Origin: Nelumbo lutea
Lineage: Eukaryota > Streptophyta > Magnoliopsida > Proteales > Nelumbonaceae
DNA: 64,000 nt
Direction of reading: 5' to 3'
Assembly: GCA_022828595.1 (NCBI GenBank)
Contig: JAKGHH010000001.1
Coordinates: 122,524,999-122,588,998 of the forward strand
Shown here in pieces: positions 12,001 through 22,711 of the stretch. How positions within the stretch are numbered: the first letter of the stretch is position 1; each line of letters starts with the position of its first letter. Position numbers and translations under genes: made by a program. Below the pieces are notes generated by a model. The model was given only the letters and a program-made list of their open reading frames with translations, ran no database searches and had not been told where the DNA came from.

Positions 12001-12973
12001 AGATTCATCTGGACAAATGAGCTTAACTTGAAGCCTTGTTTGGCTAGAAAGCTGCAACCTCAAGATCACCAGATAACTCAGCTCCTTTATAACACCTGAC
12101 TGTGTGGTAGGCATCACTAATGACAGATCCATCACCAATAACTAGTCAAATATTTTATATTCAGGTTAACCAGATCATCTCAAGGAAAGATCACATACAT
12201 AAATGTTGGACGCTAAGTATTTATCAAAAAAAAAATGTTGGAGGCTAAGCTGAAGTAACGGTGCACCAAATTTATTCTATAAAAAGGAAAATAGTATAAA
12301 TAAGGATCACCAGATGAAAACAACAGAATACACCTCTTGCAATTTGCTCATGCTTATGGAAAGAGAATTTTTCATAAAAAATAATAATGGAAGTCTAGTG
12401 AGGCTCAAGTGAAGATCAGAGTAATTGAAAGAACCATTGTCTCATGGATGTTGATTCTATGGACTTTGAGGGCCACCTTTTTGCTAACTTCTGTAACAAG
12501 TGGATGCTATAACTTTTAACTCTTGGGGAGGAGGGTTGTTAATCATGCATTAATGCTTTCCCTCCTTGTTTTCTTGTTACTTTGGCACTTTTCTTGACTA
12601 AAGTTTGCTTTCATTATCAAAAAGAATAACTAAAGCAAATTTATATATCAACAATTCAACATAGAAAAATATATAATTTATTTGGTTTAAATTTCCTAAT
12701 CGTTGCACCCAACACAAATAAGTATCGAAATAAGATTGCATATAAAATCATATAATACAGATCACAGATTTCAAATTAACTAATAGCAACAATAAACAAT
12801 AATGGCCAAAAACCCATCCTGATATAGAATCCATTCACAATGGAAGAGTTCTACCTTCTCTCTAAAGCACCACTTTTCAGTGTCTCTTCAATTTCCTCTT
12901 TTGAAGGTGGTTCTGCCACAGCTGGAACAGACTTTGAAACTCCTTTAGGGACCCAAGAAATAGCTGAAATCAT
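3035..12973 (-). CDS. PWP1: PWP1 (periodic tryptophan protein 1), WD40 ribosome-biogenesis protein, 3'-incomplete
   Basis: Ten exons by my splice reading, all on the minus strand: 12973-12855, 11288-11092, 10809-10730, 10640-10539, 10442-10319, 8092-8034, 7929-7864, 5220-5150, 5041-4945, 3109-3035 (990 nt, 330 codons, frame kept throughout). The protein starts MISAISWVPKG, the PWP1 hallmark. Next come acidic stretches (SENEEEEDMDVD, a run of six Asp) and LEVWIFED, then WD40 units: GNFIAVGSMEPAIEIWD (about 208-225), DSVLGLAWN...ASADKSVKIWD (about 258-290) and VQAVAWNHHMPQVLLSGSFD (306-325). PWP1 is a nucleolar/nuclear WD40 protein linked in yeast and animals to pre-rRNA processing and rDNA chromatin. 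The family is roughly 490-500 aa, so the last third (remaining WD repeats and basic tail) must lie left of base 1. Introns after exons 4 and 9 start with GC (GAG|GCATGT, AAG|GCAGGC), and exon 7 ends at a weak GTCCTC donor. No stop or frameshift is seen, so the gene looks functional. Confidence 0.93.
3110..4944 (-). other. PWP1 intron 9 (GC-AG), 1.8 kb
   Basis: The donor on the minus strand is AAG|GCAGGC at 4944 and the acceptor is TTGTTACAG at 3110. The body is AT-rich. It contains scattered GACTAGTCA-type motifs at about 3463-3580 and 3967-4020 that look like remains of a small inverted-repeat transposon, but no clear ends or target duplication. No coding potential was seen on either strand. 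Confidence 0.6.
5440..5932 (+). mobile_element. LINE RNase H (RVT_3) fragment in PWP1 intron 7
   Basis: The plus strand encodes FIKFNFDGSSRGNPEPSGVGG (5488-5550), the start of the RNase H domain found at the end of plant L1 LINEs and related sequences. After a frame break near the A13 run at 5761 comes VTFQWVQREANYMADCLVKQG (5806-5868), its C-terminal motif. The hAT MITE 5933-6693 has inserted into the 3' part; the sequence resumes at 6702. It lies antisense to PWP1 and is clearly dead. Confidence 0.75.
5925..6701. mobile_element. hAT-type MITE with 8-bp target duplication (element 5933-6693)
   Basis: The element is 761 bp. Its terminal inverted repeats begin TAGGGGTGAGCA on both ends (5933 onward, and the complement ending at 6693), followed by a less exact GGG..GGTTC stretch. 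It is flanked by a perfect 8-bp direct repeat GCTCCAAG (5925-5932 and 6694-6701), the duplication size of hAT elements. The interior is full of GGTCGGTTC-like motifs in both orientations and has no transposase, so it is non-autonomous. It lies inside a LINE fragment inside PWP1 intron 7. Confidence 0.9.
6345..6450 (+). mobile_element. tRNA-derived SINE-like sequence nested in the hAT MITE
   Basis: A Pol III box A-like stretch (TAACTCAGTGGTCAAG, about 6353) lies about 58 bases before a box B-like stretch (GGATTCAAATC, about 6411), as in tRNA-derived SINEs. A SINE tail and target duplication are not obvious, so it could also be a captured tRNA relic. Confidence 0.45.
6990..7094 (+). mobile_element. 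5'-truncated SINE with 19-bp target duplication (body 7009-7075)
   Basis: A ~67-bp body ending in A14 is flanked by perfect direct repeats GACAAGGTTCCTTAAGGGG (6990-7008 and 7076-7094), the signature of target-primed retroposition. The body (GGTTGGGGGATGGACTACCCCC..TGTGTAGCCC) matches the 3' end of the longer SINE at about 7380-7528. It has therefore lost its promoter half. Confidence 0.85.
7146..7169. repeat. (TA)n microsatellite
   Basis: An uninterrupted TA run of about 12 units in PWP1 intron 7. Confidence 0.95.
7380..7528 (+). mobile_element. tRNA-derived SINE, near full length
   Basis: It contains a box A-like CAGCTGTGTGGTAAGGTCTCC and a box B GGATCGAATCTC about 35 bases later. Then comes a tRNA-unrelated body GGGTTGGGGGATGGGCTACCC with a C9 run, and an A-rich tail (ATAAAAAAAA). 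A short ATGGTCA direct repeat flanks it (about 7381 and 7529), a weak target duplication. The body is shared with the truncated copy at 7009-7075. Confidence 0.75.
8649..8932. mobile_element. Tourist/PIF-like MITE
   Basis: About 285 bp with inverted ends GGGTTTATTTGGTTCGCAG (left) and GGGTTTGTTTGGTTTGTAG (right, complement). The inner halves GAATCAGAATGG also pair. The left end is preceded by TTA; the right end is followed by ATA, an imperfect TWA duplication as expected for PIF/Harbinger MITEs. It lies in PWP1 intron 5. Confidence 0.7.
9590..10160 (+). mobile_element. Probable LINE 3' end
   Basis: A GT-rich segment with poor coding potential ends in a T-rich stretch with ATTTTTTAATGAATTTTTATTTTACTATTC and an A6 tail at about 10140. 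This composition is typical of plant LINE 3' untranslated regions. No protein domain is left, so this rests on resemblance only. It lies in PWP1 intron 5. Confidence 0.4.
10539..10640 (-). other. PWP1: PWP1 exon 4 with GC donor
   Basis: The exon encodes a run of six Asp then EEIEDMTIKSSDAV and NEDDVSHLE. Reading on, the only junction that restores the conserved HLEVWIFED uses CTTGAG|GCATGTAA, a GC donor, joined to the acceptor TTGCAG|GTGTGG at 10442. A GT donor in the right frame is not available nearby. Confidence 0.8.
12440..12640 (+). mobile_element. Possible LINE 3' tail remnant
   Basis: The text is similar in character to the 9590-10160 segment, ending TGCTTTCATTATCAAAAAGAA. It is weak, based on composition and tail only. 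It lies in PWP1 intron 1. Confidence 0.3.
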
Positions 12974-13862
12974 TTTGTACACAAGTGTCCTATCTACAAG
13001 GAACAAGAAATGAAAACGTCAAAATAGGCAAGCAACAATACCTTCAGAGATATGGAGACTAAACAGAAGCATTTCAAACTACAAGCATAACGGGTTAATT
13101 TATTTAACCCATACGGGAAAACCAAATAAAGAAGAAATGCTACGCAGTGAAATGAACACAACTGAACACGAAAGAGAATTTGAAACTTTAACATGAAACT
13201 ACCCAGAAAATTAGACAAGGGTGAGGTTTTATAAAATAATAAAAATAAATACTAAAGCTGAACAAACTAAGATAAACGTTTATGAGTGAAACATTAGATT
13301 AGAAAATTGAAACGGGTGGTGACATTGAGATTGAACTTAGAAACAAACTAAACTTCCGCTGGTATCGACGATTATTCTGCCCCGCTACGAGCGAGCGAAG
13401 CGAGAGAGAGAGAGAGAGAGAGATTGACATTGTCCAAGTGCCATTGGAGAGCAGAGTTAACCGGTAGAGATGGTGGGGAAAGAAGGTGATGAACAAACAA
13501 TCAGTCTAGGGTTTTGATCGGTAGACCCAAAACAGTTTACATGCATACCTCAGAGTTCTACTGTCGTCCAAGTGTGGTTCAAGAGCAGAGTTAACCATTA
13601 AATACGGTGGGGGAAGAGATGAACAAACAATCAATCTAGGGTTTTGATCGGTAGACCCAAAACAGTTTAACGGATCATTCATATATTCGTTTTCATAATG
13701 AAAATATGAAAAAAAAAAAAAAAAAAAAAAAGAAAAACATACATACTTGAGAGTTCTACTGTCGTCCAAGTGTGGTTCAAGAGCCGAGTTAGCCGTCGTA
13801 GAGGGTGGGAGGAAGAGAGAGGAAAAAACGATGGGTTTTTGGGTTTTGATCAAAAAGGTTTT
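12974..13862 (-). promoter_or_regulatory. PWP1: PWP1 5' leader with 5'UTR intron and triplicated leader exon
   Basis: An acceptor CCTTGTAG lies at 13001-12994, 20 bases above the ATG, so the leader is split by an intron. Upstream, a ~125-190 bp unit occurs three times in the same orientation. Each has GTTTTGGGTCTACCGATCAAAACCC-type sequence, a pyrimidine-rich part, then GTTAACTCTGCTCTTGAACC and GGACGACAGTAGAACTCT. Unit 1 (about 13862-13677) ends at donor CTCAA|GTATGT (13746). Unit 2 (13676-13549) ends at CTGAG|GTATGC (13548). Unit 3 (13548-13430) has lost its donor to a CT microsatellite. Two alternative first exons are therefore possible. The exact transcription start is unknown. Confidence 0.6.
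13401..13423. repeat. (GA)n microsatellite in PWP1 leader intron
   Basis: About 11 GA units (CT on the transcribed minus strand), sitting where the donor of the third leader repeat would be. Confidence 0.95.
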
Positions 13863-14074
13863 GTTTTTGTGGAAATTTACTATTCCAACCTCACTCTCAC
13901 GTGTAAACATGGCGCATGTGTTCAATTTTTAAAGGGAGGACGTCGCAAGAATTAGCCCTCCAAAGAATCTCCAAATTTTGTCACTCCCTAGAAAGTCGCG
14001 CGGTGGGACGAATTTGTTTCATTCCAACGAAAAATGTATGCCAAACACGATTCTTATTCTAAAAATGTTGCCAA
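13863..14074 (-). promoter_or_regulatory. Probable PWP1 promoter region
   Basis: This is the sequence upstream of the outermost leader unit. It includes an ACGTG-type core (TCTCACGTGTAAAC, about 13895), a G-box-like element, and a GC-richer patch. No convincing TATA box was picked. It is assigned by position only. Confidence 0.35.
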
Positions 14075-15090
14075 ATAAAACCTTGCTACGTTTGGTTGCT
14101 GCGATTGGGATGGGTATATTCCCATTTTCATGTGTTTGTTCGTTGGGATGGGATGGGATGGGAAATCGTGGGATGTTGGTTCTCAAAACCAAGGATGCAG
14201 GGTCGCATTGAAAATTGTGAGACCCCGGTGAGAAGAGAAAATTGTGAAAAAAAAATGTCGAGACTTTTGACTGAAGCTCCGTAGCCATCCTCTCACCATC
14301 TCCTTGCGTCTACAGCAATCAAGTCTCTGGTAGCATTCCTGACGATATCTGGTCAAGATAAGACTAGATCCATGACCATTGAATAAAGGCGACTATATTC
14401 TTCACGTTTTTGGCGTCATCGATCTCCTCATGCCGTCGGGAAAACATGGTCGTTCGTTGGCTAAAATCCATTGTTTCTGGCGGTATAGAGGTAGATGTTT
14501 TACAGATCTACACTTGTGCTTGTAGAACCTTGAATGAACATGGTCGTTCATCAGCTAAAAGCCACTGTTTTCTGTTAAAATGCGCCAAGGTGTTTATGCC
14601 TTTTTCTGGGTTCAAACCCGCTTCAAGGTTAGAGTTTTCTTCCCTCGAATCAGTTTTTCCCATTAGATATGTTTCTCTTCCCTTAGATTTGTTAAACTAG
14701 GTCCCAATTATTCTTTTTACTTTTTTATTTAATTTTATACGTTTTCTCATTGGGGTGAAGATTGGAGGCAGTGAGAACAACTCTAGATCTTGCTTCGCCC
14801 TTGTATCCTTTGCAACTTTGAAGGTGAGAAACCCTTCCTACATGTTGTTGAAGTATTGATTTATAAATATATTATTATTTGTTAAATTTTTTTTGGGCGT
14901 TCTTCTTTTACTAATGAGGGGGAGATTGGAACTCACCTCATCCATTGTCACTGGTTTGAGTTCGAAGGAAGACGATGAACAGTAATTTTCCTTCTCAGCA
15001 ATCAAACACAGAATGCCAAAATGAGAAAATAATTTTTCCCTTCTCATCCCATCCCTTCTCAGCAACCAAACGGACTGTAAGGTTTTGGTT
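14075..15090. mobile_element. Possible inverted-repeat DNA element (~1 kb)
   Basis: The left side AAAACCTT..CGTTTGGTTGCTG (about 14077-14102) and the complement of the right side AAAACCTT..CCGTTTGGTTGCTGAG (about 15088-15058) pair, followed on both sides by GGGATGGG motifs. The interior has no convincing gene. A target duplication could not be assigned, so the superfamily (hAT or Mutator MITE) is open. Confidence 0.5.
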
Positions 15091-15695
15091 AGGTGCAAGA
15101 AGTAGGCACTGCTTGAGAAAACAGTTAATGGAGAGATGTGGATGATTTGGATTCGGAAAATACCTAGGTTGGTTGGAGTTAGTAGGCTCAACCAAATTGA
15201 ACCAACTATACTCTAAAACTATATCAGGTTGGGTTTTTAACTTTTTTATGCGGGTTTGATTAGGGTTGAAAAATAGCTGCTTGACTTTGAATTGGACTAG
15301 GCTTGGATCAAAACAACCAACAATAGGGTTCAACTGGAGTGGGTTTATTTGACTATAAGGCCAAACTAGGTGCAATCCTGATACATGAGAAAGTGAGAAT
15401 TGGGCCCAAGCCCAACCCAATCTAAGGCAAAATTCAAGTTGGATAACCTAACCCCTCAAGAAAACCCAACTACCCAACACAATTTAGGTTGGGGCAGTGC
15501 AGATCTAGGTAGGTTGGTTGCTTTTTAAAGTATTTTTTGTCATATTTTGCACCTCTATATTGATTCAATAATTCATAACAAAGGGCAGATTGAGAAGTCA
15601 ATTGTAGAATTAGGGTATGATGGGTAAAATGGTAGGATGCATCAAGAGTGTTACAATTGGAGAGTACCACTTTCTCTAAAAGAAAAAAAAATTAT
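15091..15695. other. Intergenic, decayed GGTTGGGTT/AACCCAACC-rich sequence
   Basis: Many short GGTTGGG and CCCAACC motifs in both orientations (about 15130-15500) resemble the interior of the hAT MITEs seen elsewhere in this window. Clean ends are not visible. No gene was seen. Confidence 0.4.
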
Positions 15696-16215
15696 AAAAT
15701 AGTTGTAAAGTCAGCCATGTTATATGGGGCAAACTGTTGGATATAAGGCTATCTAAGCACTCCAGAATTTCTATTCCCCATCGACATCTAATTTGGTTAA
15801 AATCCAATCCTAGCCCAATATTTTTAAATTATAAATCAAATTTGAGGTTTGAATTTCAATAATTGGACAATGGAAGATGAAATCATATATGATAGGGTTG
15901 GAAATAAAGTCATACAAAGGTACTTAGAAATAGTTCTAATATGTGATAAGATGAATAAAAAAGGACTGAAGTGATTTGGTCTTGTGCATAGAATAACATC
16001 TACCACATACATTAAAAGTGATTTCTTACAAGTTATAGGGGCTAAAAGAACCATGGGCAGATACAAAGAACTTGGATTGAAGTAGTAAGAAATAATTTGA
16101 GTGTCCAAATTTGATGATAGATGTGATACTAAATAAAATAGAATAGCAAAATGGGATTTATGTATTTGACCCCATATAGTTGGAACATAGTTTAGATGAT
16201 GATATGAATATAGAT
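15696..16215 (+). mobile_element. RTE-type LINE 3' fragment
   Basis: The plus strand carries decayed but recognisable landmarks of the plant RTE reverse transcriptase C-terminus. AMLYGANCW lies at about 15713. MNKKGLK-FG-VHR follows at about 15950, where the family has the KMR.NRLRWFGHVQRR motif. GAKRTMGRYKELGLK lies at about 16037, and finally the ...DP..VGT region and a GATGATGAT-like 3' end near 16200. Many stops. Confidence 0.7.
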
Positions 16216-17600
16216 CTATGCTACTCCAAGCCTCAACCCAAATTGATATCCAGCCCAAATTTTCTGGCCCAAACCCATCACTAAGCCTCAGAATCCAAGC
16301 CTATCCCATTCAACATCTCATGTTGAAAAGTAGTCGGGCTTAGGTGAGGCCCTCAAAAATTACAACCATAATCGATTGTAAATAGTGCTAGTAAACAACA
16401 AGATTTTGGAACTCCATAAAGATTGTGGGACCATATTAAAAAGACCCACTGTTATAAGACAACATAAAACAAACAATTTCATGAATCACTATCTCGAAAT
16501 GAAATCCAAGAGTTGTATTAACTTTTTCTTTGCTAACATTTCTTAAAATCTACATATTTAAAACTTATAATTTCGTATTTGTTCAATACATCCATGAAAA
16601 ATCACTATAAGGTTGAACAAACCTAAGTCATGGGAGAAGAAGGAGCAAATAAACATAGATGGGCCAATCATCTAAGGAGATACCATATATAGCTCTCCAG
16701 CCCCCAGGGTTCCCCTATCTCCACTTATGGAGGGGTGGCAATTTCCAACCCAACCTATTGAATGACTTGAATCCACCCATTTATCAACGGGTTGGGTTGT
16801 CTTTTTTCAATGCCAGGTCAATAGTGGGTCGGTTAACCAGTTAAAGCGATGCTTAATGGATTTGGGCAGATTGGGTGATAGGTACCCAATGGGTATCCAT
16901 CAATATATTAGGAATTTTTGTATTTTGATTTTTCATCTTTCTTTCTTTTGAATCTTCTTGATTTTCTCTCATTCACCTCCCTCTCTCTCTAGTTATCTAA
17001 ACCCTAATCAACACGAACTCAGTGGCGGTGATCCCTCCATACACGAATTAAAGCTGCTACAACAACACGAAGCTCATTCATTTATCTTCGTTGTGATCGG
17101 TTTCATATTTCTCAGTTTCATTCAGCTGCAACAATCTGGAAGAAGCAATGCAAACTCTGTTGCAATTCCTTAGAAGCTAAAGGAGAATCTCCAAATAGTG
17201 TTTGATGTGCTTTGCAAGGACATGTAGAAATAGGCTTTTTTCAACCCTCGAATTAATATTTTTGGATTAATTTTACAAGGTAGCCATGAACTCACAAAAC
17301 TACTGAGTTATTTCTTCAAGTTCACTTGGGTAAAATCAAAGTGATGTCATGGCATTAGTTCATTTAGTTGGCCCAGGTAGTAAAAGAAGATCCTCCTTTT
17401 CCGATGCTAATAAGATCCAAAACTCAACATGGTTTGTTTACTCCAAATGGGTATGTTCAATAGCTTTTCTGATTTATTCTTCAAATCCATCATTTTTACT
17501 CCTGTTTCATTTATTCGACAAGGTCAAATGGGTATGTTCATTCACTCCTCCCTTTTTATCAAATCTTGTTTGTAAACTTAAATTAAATGTTTTTTCTTTT
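16216..17600. other. Intergenic stretch without recognised gene
   Basis: AT-rich. About 16735-16910 has CCCAACCC/GGGTTGGG motifs suggestive of another worn hAT MITE. A CT-rich run lies at 16975-16992. Open frames here have no recognisable domain. Confidence 0.4.
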
Positions 17601-17601
17601 A

Positions 17602-17800
17602 GGTGGCGTTTGATTGCATTTTTTAGAGGTCTAAATCTGAAAATGCTACTTTTCAAACCTCAGCCCTTGTTTGGTTGTACCTCTTAAATTGGGTCTGAAA
17701 CTGATTTTCAGATCTAAAAATCATAGACTTTGGGCCGATTCTTAATGCACTCAGACATGTTTCAAAGCCGGCCCAATGTCCAAAATATCCCTACAATGTT
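17602..17800 (+). repeat. Copy 1 of a dispersed MITE-like repeat
   Basis: It begins GGTGGCGTTTGATTGCATTTTTTAGA (in two parts) and contains CTTAATGCACTCAGA about 140 bases later. The same two landmarks in the same order and orientation occur at 25564-25760. Confidence 0.6.
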
Positions 17801-17965
17801 TCGTAAATGACCCCCGATAACCCCAAAACCCAAAAAATCTAAAACATTTTCGTGTTTCATGAGAGAAGAACAATAGGCACCGCTGGTGAGTCAAGCTCAA
17901 GGAAAACACCACTGTCCAAGCACTAGGAAGAACATCTTTGTCGAATCTCCAGACTCCAGGTAGTC

Positions 17966-17989
17966 ATTCTTCTTCTTCTTCTTCTTTTT

Positions 17990-18020
<31 letters not shown>

Positions 18021-18044
18021 TTCTTCTTCTTCTTCTTCTTCTTC
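17966..18044. repeat. (TTC)n microsatellite
   Basis: About 26 nearly perfect TTC units. Any serine-rich frame across it is an artefact of the repeat. Confidence 0.95.
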
Positions 18045-20890
18045 AAACGAATCAGTCTTCTTGTTCTTCTTCTATTCGTTTAATTTGTTTTTGTTTGATT
18101 TATTTATGTTTATTATTTTTTGGAAGATGACTGACCTGTTCTTTTTTTTCTTTGATGGTTGATTTGTTTTATTTTTATTTTTTGGAAGATGAGCTGTTGC
18201 TCTGTTGAATGGAAGATGAACTGTTATTGTTTGTTTGATTTTATGTATGTTTTTTTTCCCTCTTTGCTTTGGTTTTCGGAAGATGAACTACTGATGATTT
18301 TGTTGATGAATTATTTGTGTATGTTTTTTTAAGTTCCCACATTTTTATTCGCTTCAATTATTCCAATGTTGATGATTCTAGCACTTTTACCAATTATTCC
18401 ACTATTACTAGCCTCAGCACCAAGTACTAATGGAACTGGAAAGACTTCAACTCTGATTTCTTATACCAATTTAATATTGGATTCCGGTGATCAGAACAAT
18501 GGGACATAAGTCCATCAACAACCGCCAAGATAAAGTCAAAGAAACAATTAAATGATTGAGCATCATGACTTATGATGCTTTCCAGAATAACCCCATGGTT
18601 AGGATAATTAATCATGACTCATGAACACTTTATTCAAGACAAAACAAATGCAACTCATGTTATGAAAACATTCAAATGGATTTATGAATTTTGTTTTTGC
18701 AAAAGAAAATTGAAAAGAGGAAAACTTCAATCATCAAAGTTTTCTTACTTCAAACAGAAATAGCGTTGTCTAGAGCTAGAGTGGAAGTGGAACCTTCTTC
18801 ACCTAGGAGGAAAACTAGCTCCTTCTATATCCTAAATCGAATGAGAGGGAGAAACTTGGATTCTTCGTAAATCTCTCCTCAAGGCTGAAACTAAAAAAAA
18901 AAAAAGTAAATCAGTGAAATGTGGTTAAAATGTTAGATCTGAACATGGATGCATGCTTGTGGAGAGTGTGATTTTATTTCAGCAAAACCTTTACCGGAGA
19001 CAATGAAGAAAATGGCTGAACTTCCAACCATTGAGAGGAAAACATGGGGTTGGGGAAGAAGGAACCATGAACCGACAAACAACAAAAAAGGGTAGAATAA
19101 GACCGCTAGAGAGAGATATTCATGGATCTTGTGTTACTTTTCAAAGAGATGGCCAAAGAAGCTACTGAAGATATGGCCATTGGTTTACTACTTCGAAGGG
19201 AGAGGAGACTGTCGAATTCTTGCTTTGACAAAGATCGATGTATTTTCTTAGCTTTTTCTTTTCCTACCAGGGTCACACTGTTTTGGTGCGATTCTGCTCA
19301 CTTCATTTTGGGATCCCGCATCCCTCTCATTTCTCATCACAAAACACTATTTACCAACAAACAAACACAAGAAAGGGAGAATCATTCAGGAATATTCCCT
19401 TTTTCTCATCCCTTTCTCAATAAACAAGCAGGCCCTAATTGATCTATGGTGTTAAATGAGCCCACTTAGGACCCAACACATAAATGTAAACCAAAACTTG
19501 CAAGAATGACTCAAGAGAAAGATATGAAATATAAGAAGGTTTAGTGATTTTGAATGTTTTAGATGATAGAAGGCATCCTTATCAGCCTATCTCTCAATTA
19601 TTAGGTTGAAAAAAAAATGTGCATCAACCAATCAATATGCATGATACACAATTTATTGGTATCATGTGCGTTAATATTTTGAACTTTAACCATTACTAAT
19701 CAACAAATTGAACTCACAGCTGGCCAATGTTGAAAAGTAAATCAACATGTACGAGTAAACATCATGTATAGTGAGAAATTTTGATCAACAAATAAACTTT
19801 ACTTGTTAAAATAAAGTAAGTTTACAATTGTTTTATTGAAGAGTTGCCCAAATTATAAGGAAACAAGAGCTTTCAAACATTTGCTTGGTTTCCTAAGTAA
19901 TTTTATCGGCATTCATCTTTTAATTAAATAATTATGGGTTCTACTTAGAGCCACTTGGATGCCTTCAAAATTGAAGGCACAAAGCTTGGGCATTCTTACA
20001 ATGGACAAAATTGTAAAAATACTTCACACCTAGCACTACCTAGCTTGCTTGGAATGCAATATTTTCATATTGGTAGCAATACTTCAAACTTTCTATCAAA
20101 TAAATCAACTTGAAGATTTTGGCATGGTGTTAACTATATGGATCATATTAGCTTGATTACAATAAAGGACATTACCCAATAGTGGTCCCAAGTATTTGTG
20201 GTCTCGAGAGGAGACCACACCAAACAATGACCTCTAATTAGTTTCCTTGGTTTCATATTCCTATTGGAAAATTTAAACTCTTATATTAGATTTGGGGACA
20301 TGATGTGAAACCTAAATCCATGATTTAGTTTCATAATTTGACTTATTTTTATGAGATATTAGTTTGTATGCAAATGGTTTAGTGGGTTGAAAAAAGTAAA
20401 ATAAGGAAGAGAAAACAAACAATAGATTTGGATCATAATTTATAATATAAAGTATGCAGTCCATAGTTTCTTTCAAGTCTATATATTCAATTTGCATCCA
20501 TTTAGAACCAGTTATACTATTATTTGCTTAAAAGATAATATAAAATCAATCAAAGAGGAGTAGATTCAAGGGAGTAAAATTTATATATTGAGCCCCAGTA
20601 CTAAACTTGGTAATATTATTCTTTGGTAGTTTGATAGTAGCATATATAATAATCTATCTAGGCTAGAAGATCCAATTTGACTTTTTTTTAACCCCAAAAT
20701 TTACTCCCAATGGAGGGGTAGCCACCATAGATATAGCATGCAAGAAAAACCTTGGAGGGGGGGGGGGGGCATAAGGCCTTACCCCTCAAAATCTATACAA
20801 TGGAAACCCCACTCATATATAACATAAGATGTCAGGAAACCTAAAGTCAATGGATTCTTAGAAAAGGAAGCTCAAGACCACCTACATTAA
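18045..20890. other. Intergenic stretch, no gene recognised
   Basis: AT-rich non-coding sequence. A right-hand MITE-like end (AATAAACAAGCAGGCCCTAATT) lies at about 19418-19440 without an identified left partner. A G14 homopolymer lies at 20757-20770. Confidence 0.5.
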
Positions 20891-20894
20891 CAAA

Positions 20895-21180
20895 ATTCTA
20901 GATGTGGGAAGGAAGATTCTCTATGCAATCATAAACAATAGATATGATTAGCTTCTCTATAGATATGTATACAAAAGAAATCCAAACTACTCTTAAGCTC
21001 CTATACCTGTATAAACCAATACCAAAGCTTTTAAGGGTTATACAAACTCCATTGAGAATATCAACCATAATTTTAGAATCCAACTCAACCATAATCATAT
21101 TTACTCCTAAAGTAATTGCAAGGTGTAGACCATCCAGTAGTGCTAGTGCTTCTACAACCAAATTAGTCTTAGGGCAATAG
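20895..21180 (-). mobile_element. LINE RNase H (RVT_3) fragment
   Basis: The minus strand encodes LVVEALALLDGLHLAITLG followed by VELDSKIMVDILNG, the middle of the RNase H-like domain typical of plant LINE tails and related ORFs. It is short, with no flanking RT. It abuts the Helitron helicase segment. Confidence 0.65.
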
Positions 21181-21224
21181 GTGTTAGAGAAAGCAAAACA
21201 AAATCCATTCCCTCAATTTCTAAT

Positions 21225-22565
21225 AATACTTCAAATTTGGTGATAATTTCAAACCTAAATGTTGATCAGAAATGGGCCTATGACATTATACTTCAAAGAA
21301 TTAGACACCAACAAGGTGGGGTATTCTTCATTGATGGACCAAGAGGTACAAGAAAAAAATTTTTGTATCATGCTCTACTTGCTAGATTGAGATACAAAAG
21401 GTTTGTCGCACTAGCAACTGCAACATCTGGTATTGTTGCTTTAATTCTACCTGGTGGTTGCATTGCACATTCATGATTCAAACTTCCAATCAATATTGAA
21501 AGTGTACTTTGCAATGTATCAAAACAAAGTAGTTTGGCAAAGTTATTGCAAAGAGAAAAACTCACCATTTGGGATGAGGCTTTGATGGCAAAAAGACATG
21601 TAATTAAAGCACTTGACATTATGCTACAATACATAACATATTGCAATTCATTATTTGGAGGCAAAGTCATTGTATTTGAAGGTGATTTTCGACAAGTGTT
21701 TCCTATTGTTTCTCAAGGTGGAAGACATGAATTAATTAATGCCAGTTTAGTGATGTCAAAATTATGGAATCACATAGAAAAATTGCAGCTAAGTGATTTT
21801 TTACTACAAGTTGGAAATGGTACTAAAGAACTATATTAGAAAAAAGAGCACGTATTCCTGATTTCATGATTATTGCATATATTGGCATCAATTCAAGACT
21901 TCAACTTACTAATGCTATATTTCCTAATTTATTGGTCAATGCATTCAATGCAGATTTCATTACAAGTAGAATCATATTGACTACAAAAAAATGATTTTGT
22001 TGATGAAATTAATCAAATTTTAATTAACCAATTTTCAGGAAATTCAACCATATACTATAGTTATGACTCTACAATTGATGATAGCAAATAATCTCTTCCA
22101 TTTGAATTCCTAAATGGGTTGACTCCACATCAATTGATATTAAAGAAAAATTGTCCAATGATCTTATTGCAGAATATAGATCATTCCTTTGGACTTCATA
22201 ATGGAACTCGATTGATATGTCAAAATTTTCAACCAAATGCCATTGATGCTAAAGTAATTGTTGGCTATCGTTGAGGTAGAAGAGTTTTTCTTCCACGAAT
22301 TCCCTTGCAACCATCAGAAGTTGAAAATTTTCCATTTCCCTTCAAAAGAAAACAATTTTCAATTTGACTAAGCTTTGCAATGACAATCAACAAAGCTCAA
22401 GGCCAAACATCGAAAAATGTTGGAATATACCTACCTCAACCTGCTTTCTCACATGACCAATTCTATGTTGTTTTATCTAGAGTTAGGTCAGCTAAAGCAA
22501 TAAAAGTGCTTTTGTACCCAATTTCAAAAGAAAATTCATACACAACAAATATTGTGTATTAAGAG
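21225..22565 (+). pseudogene. Helitron PIF1-type helicase, decayed
   Basis: The translated plus strand keeps the order of helicase motifs seen in the C-terminal half of plant Helitron RepHel proteins. These are QKWAYDIIL (21270), a damaged Walker A IDGPRGTRKKFLYHAL (family form GPGGTGKT), Walker B-like IWDEALMAKR (about 21566), FEGDFRQVFPIVSQGG (about 21676), then NGLTPHQLILKKNCP, NGTRLICQNF, VFLPRIPLQPSE, and finally AMTINKAQGQT...DQFYVVLSRVRSAKAIKVL (22378-22545). Stops and frameshifts occur at about 21473, 21837, 21990, 22090, 22275 and 22367. The Rep endonuclease half is missing. It lies next to an RPA-like gene, the usual plant Helitron arrangement. Confidence 0.88.
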
Positions 22566-22711
22566 CTACTAGAATTGGCATATGGCAATTGCCATTTTCA
22601 ATATACTCTTCCCTAAAAGGTAAATAAAATATTAAAATTTCTTATCAAACATCTTCCTTAAATTCAAAATTTCTTATCAAATATGTATTTACCATCTATA
22701 TTATCTTTTTA

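Noticed and set aside
13506..13925. 139-codon minus-strand frame over the PWP1 leader repeats
   Set aside because: It crosses the leader exons, donors and an A-run; better explained as repeated 5'UTR.
17938..18162. Serine-rich frame
   Set aside because: Translation of a TTC microsatellite.
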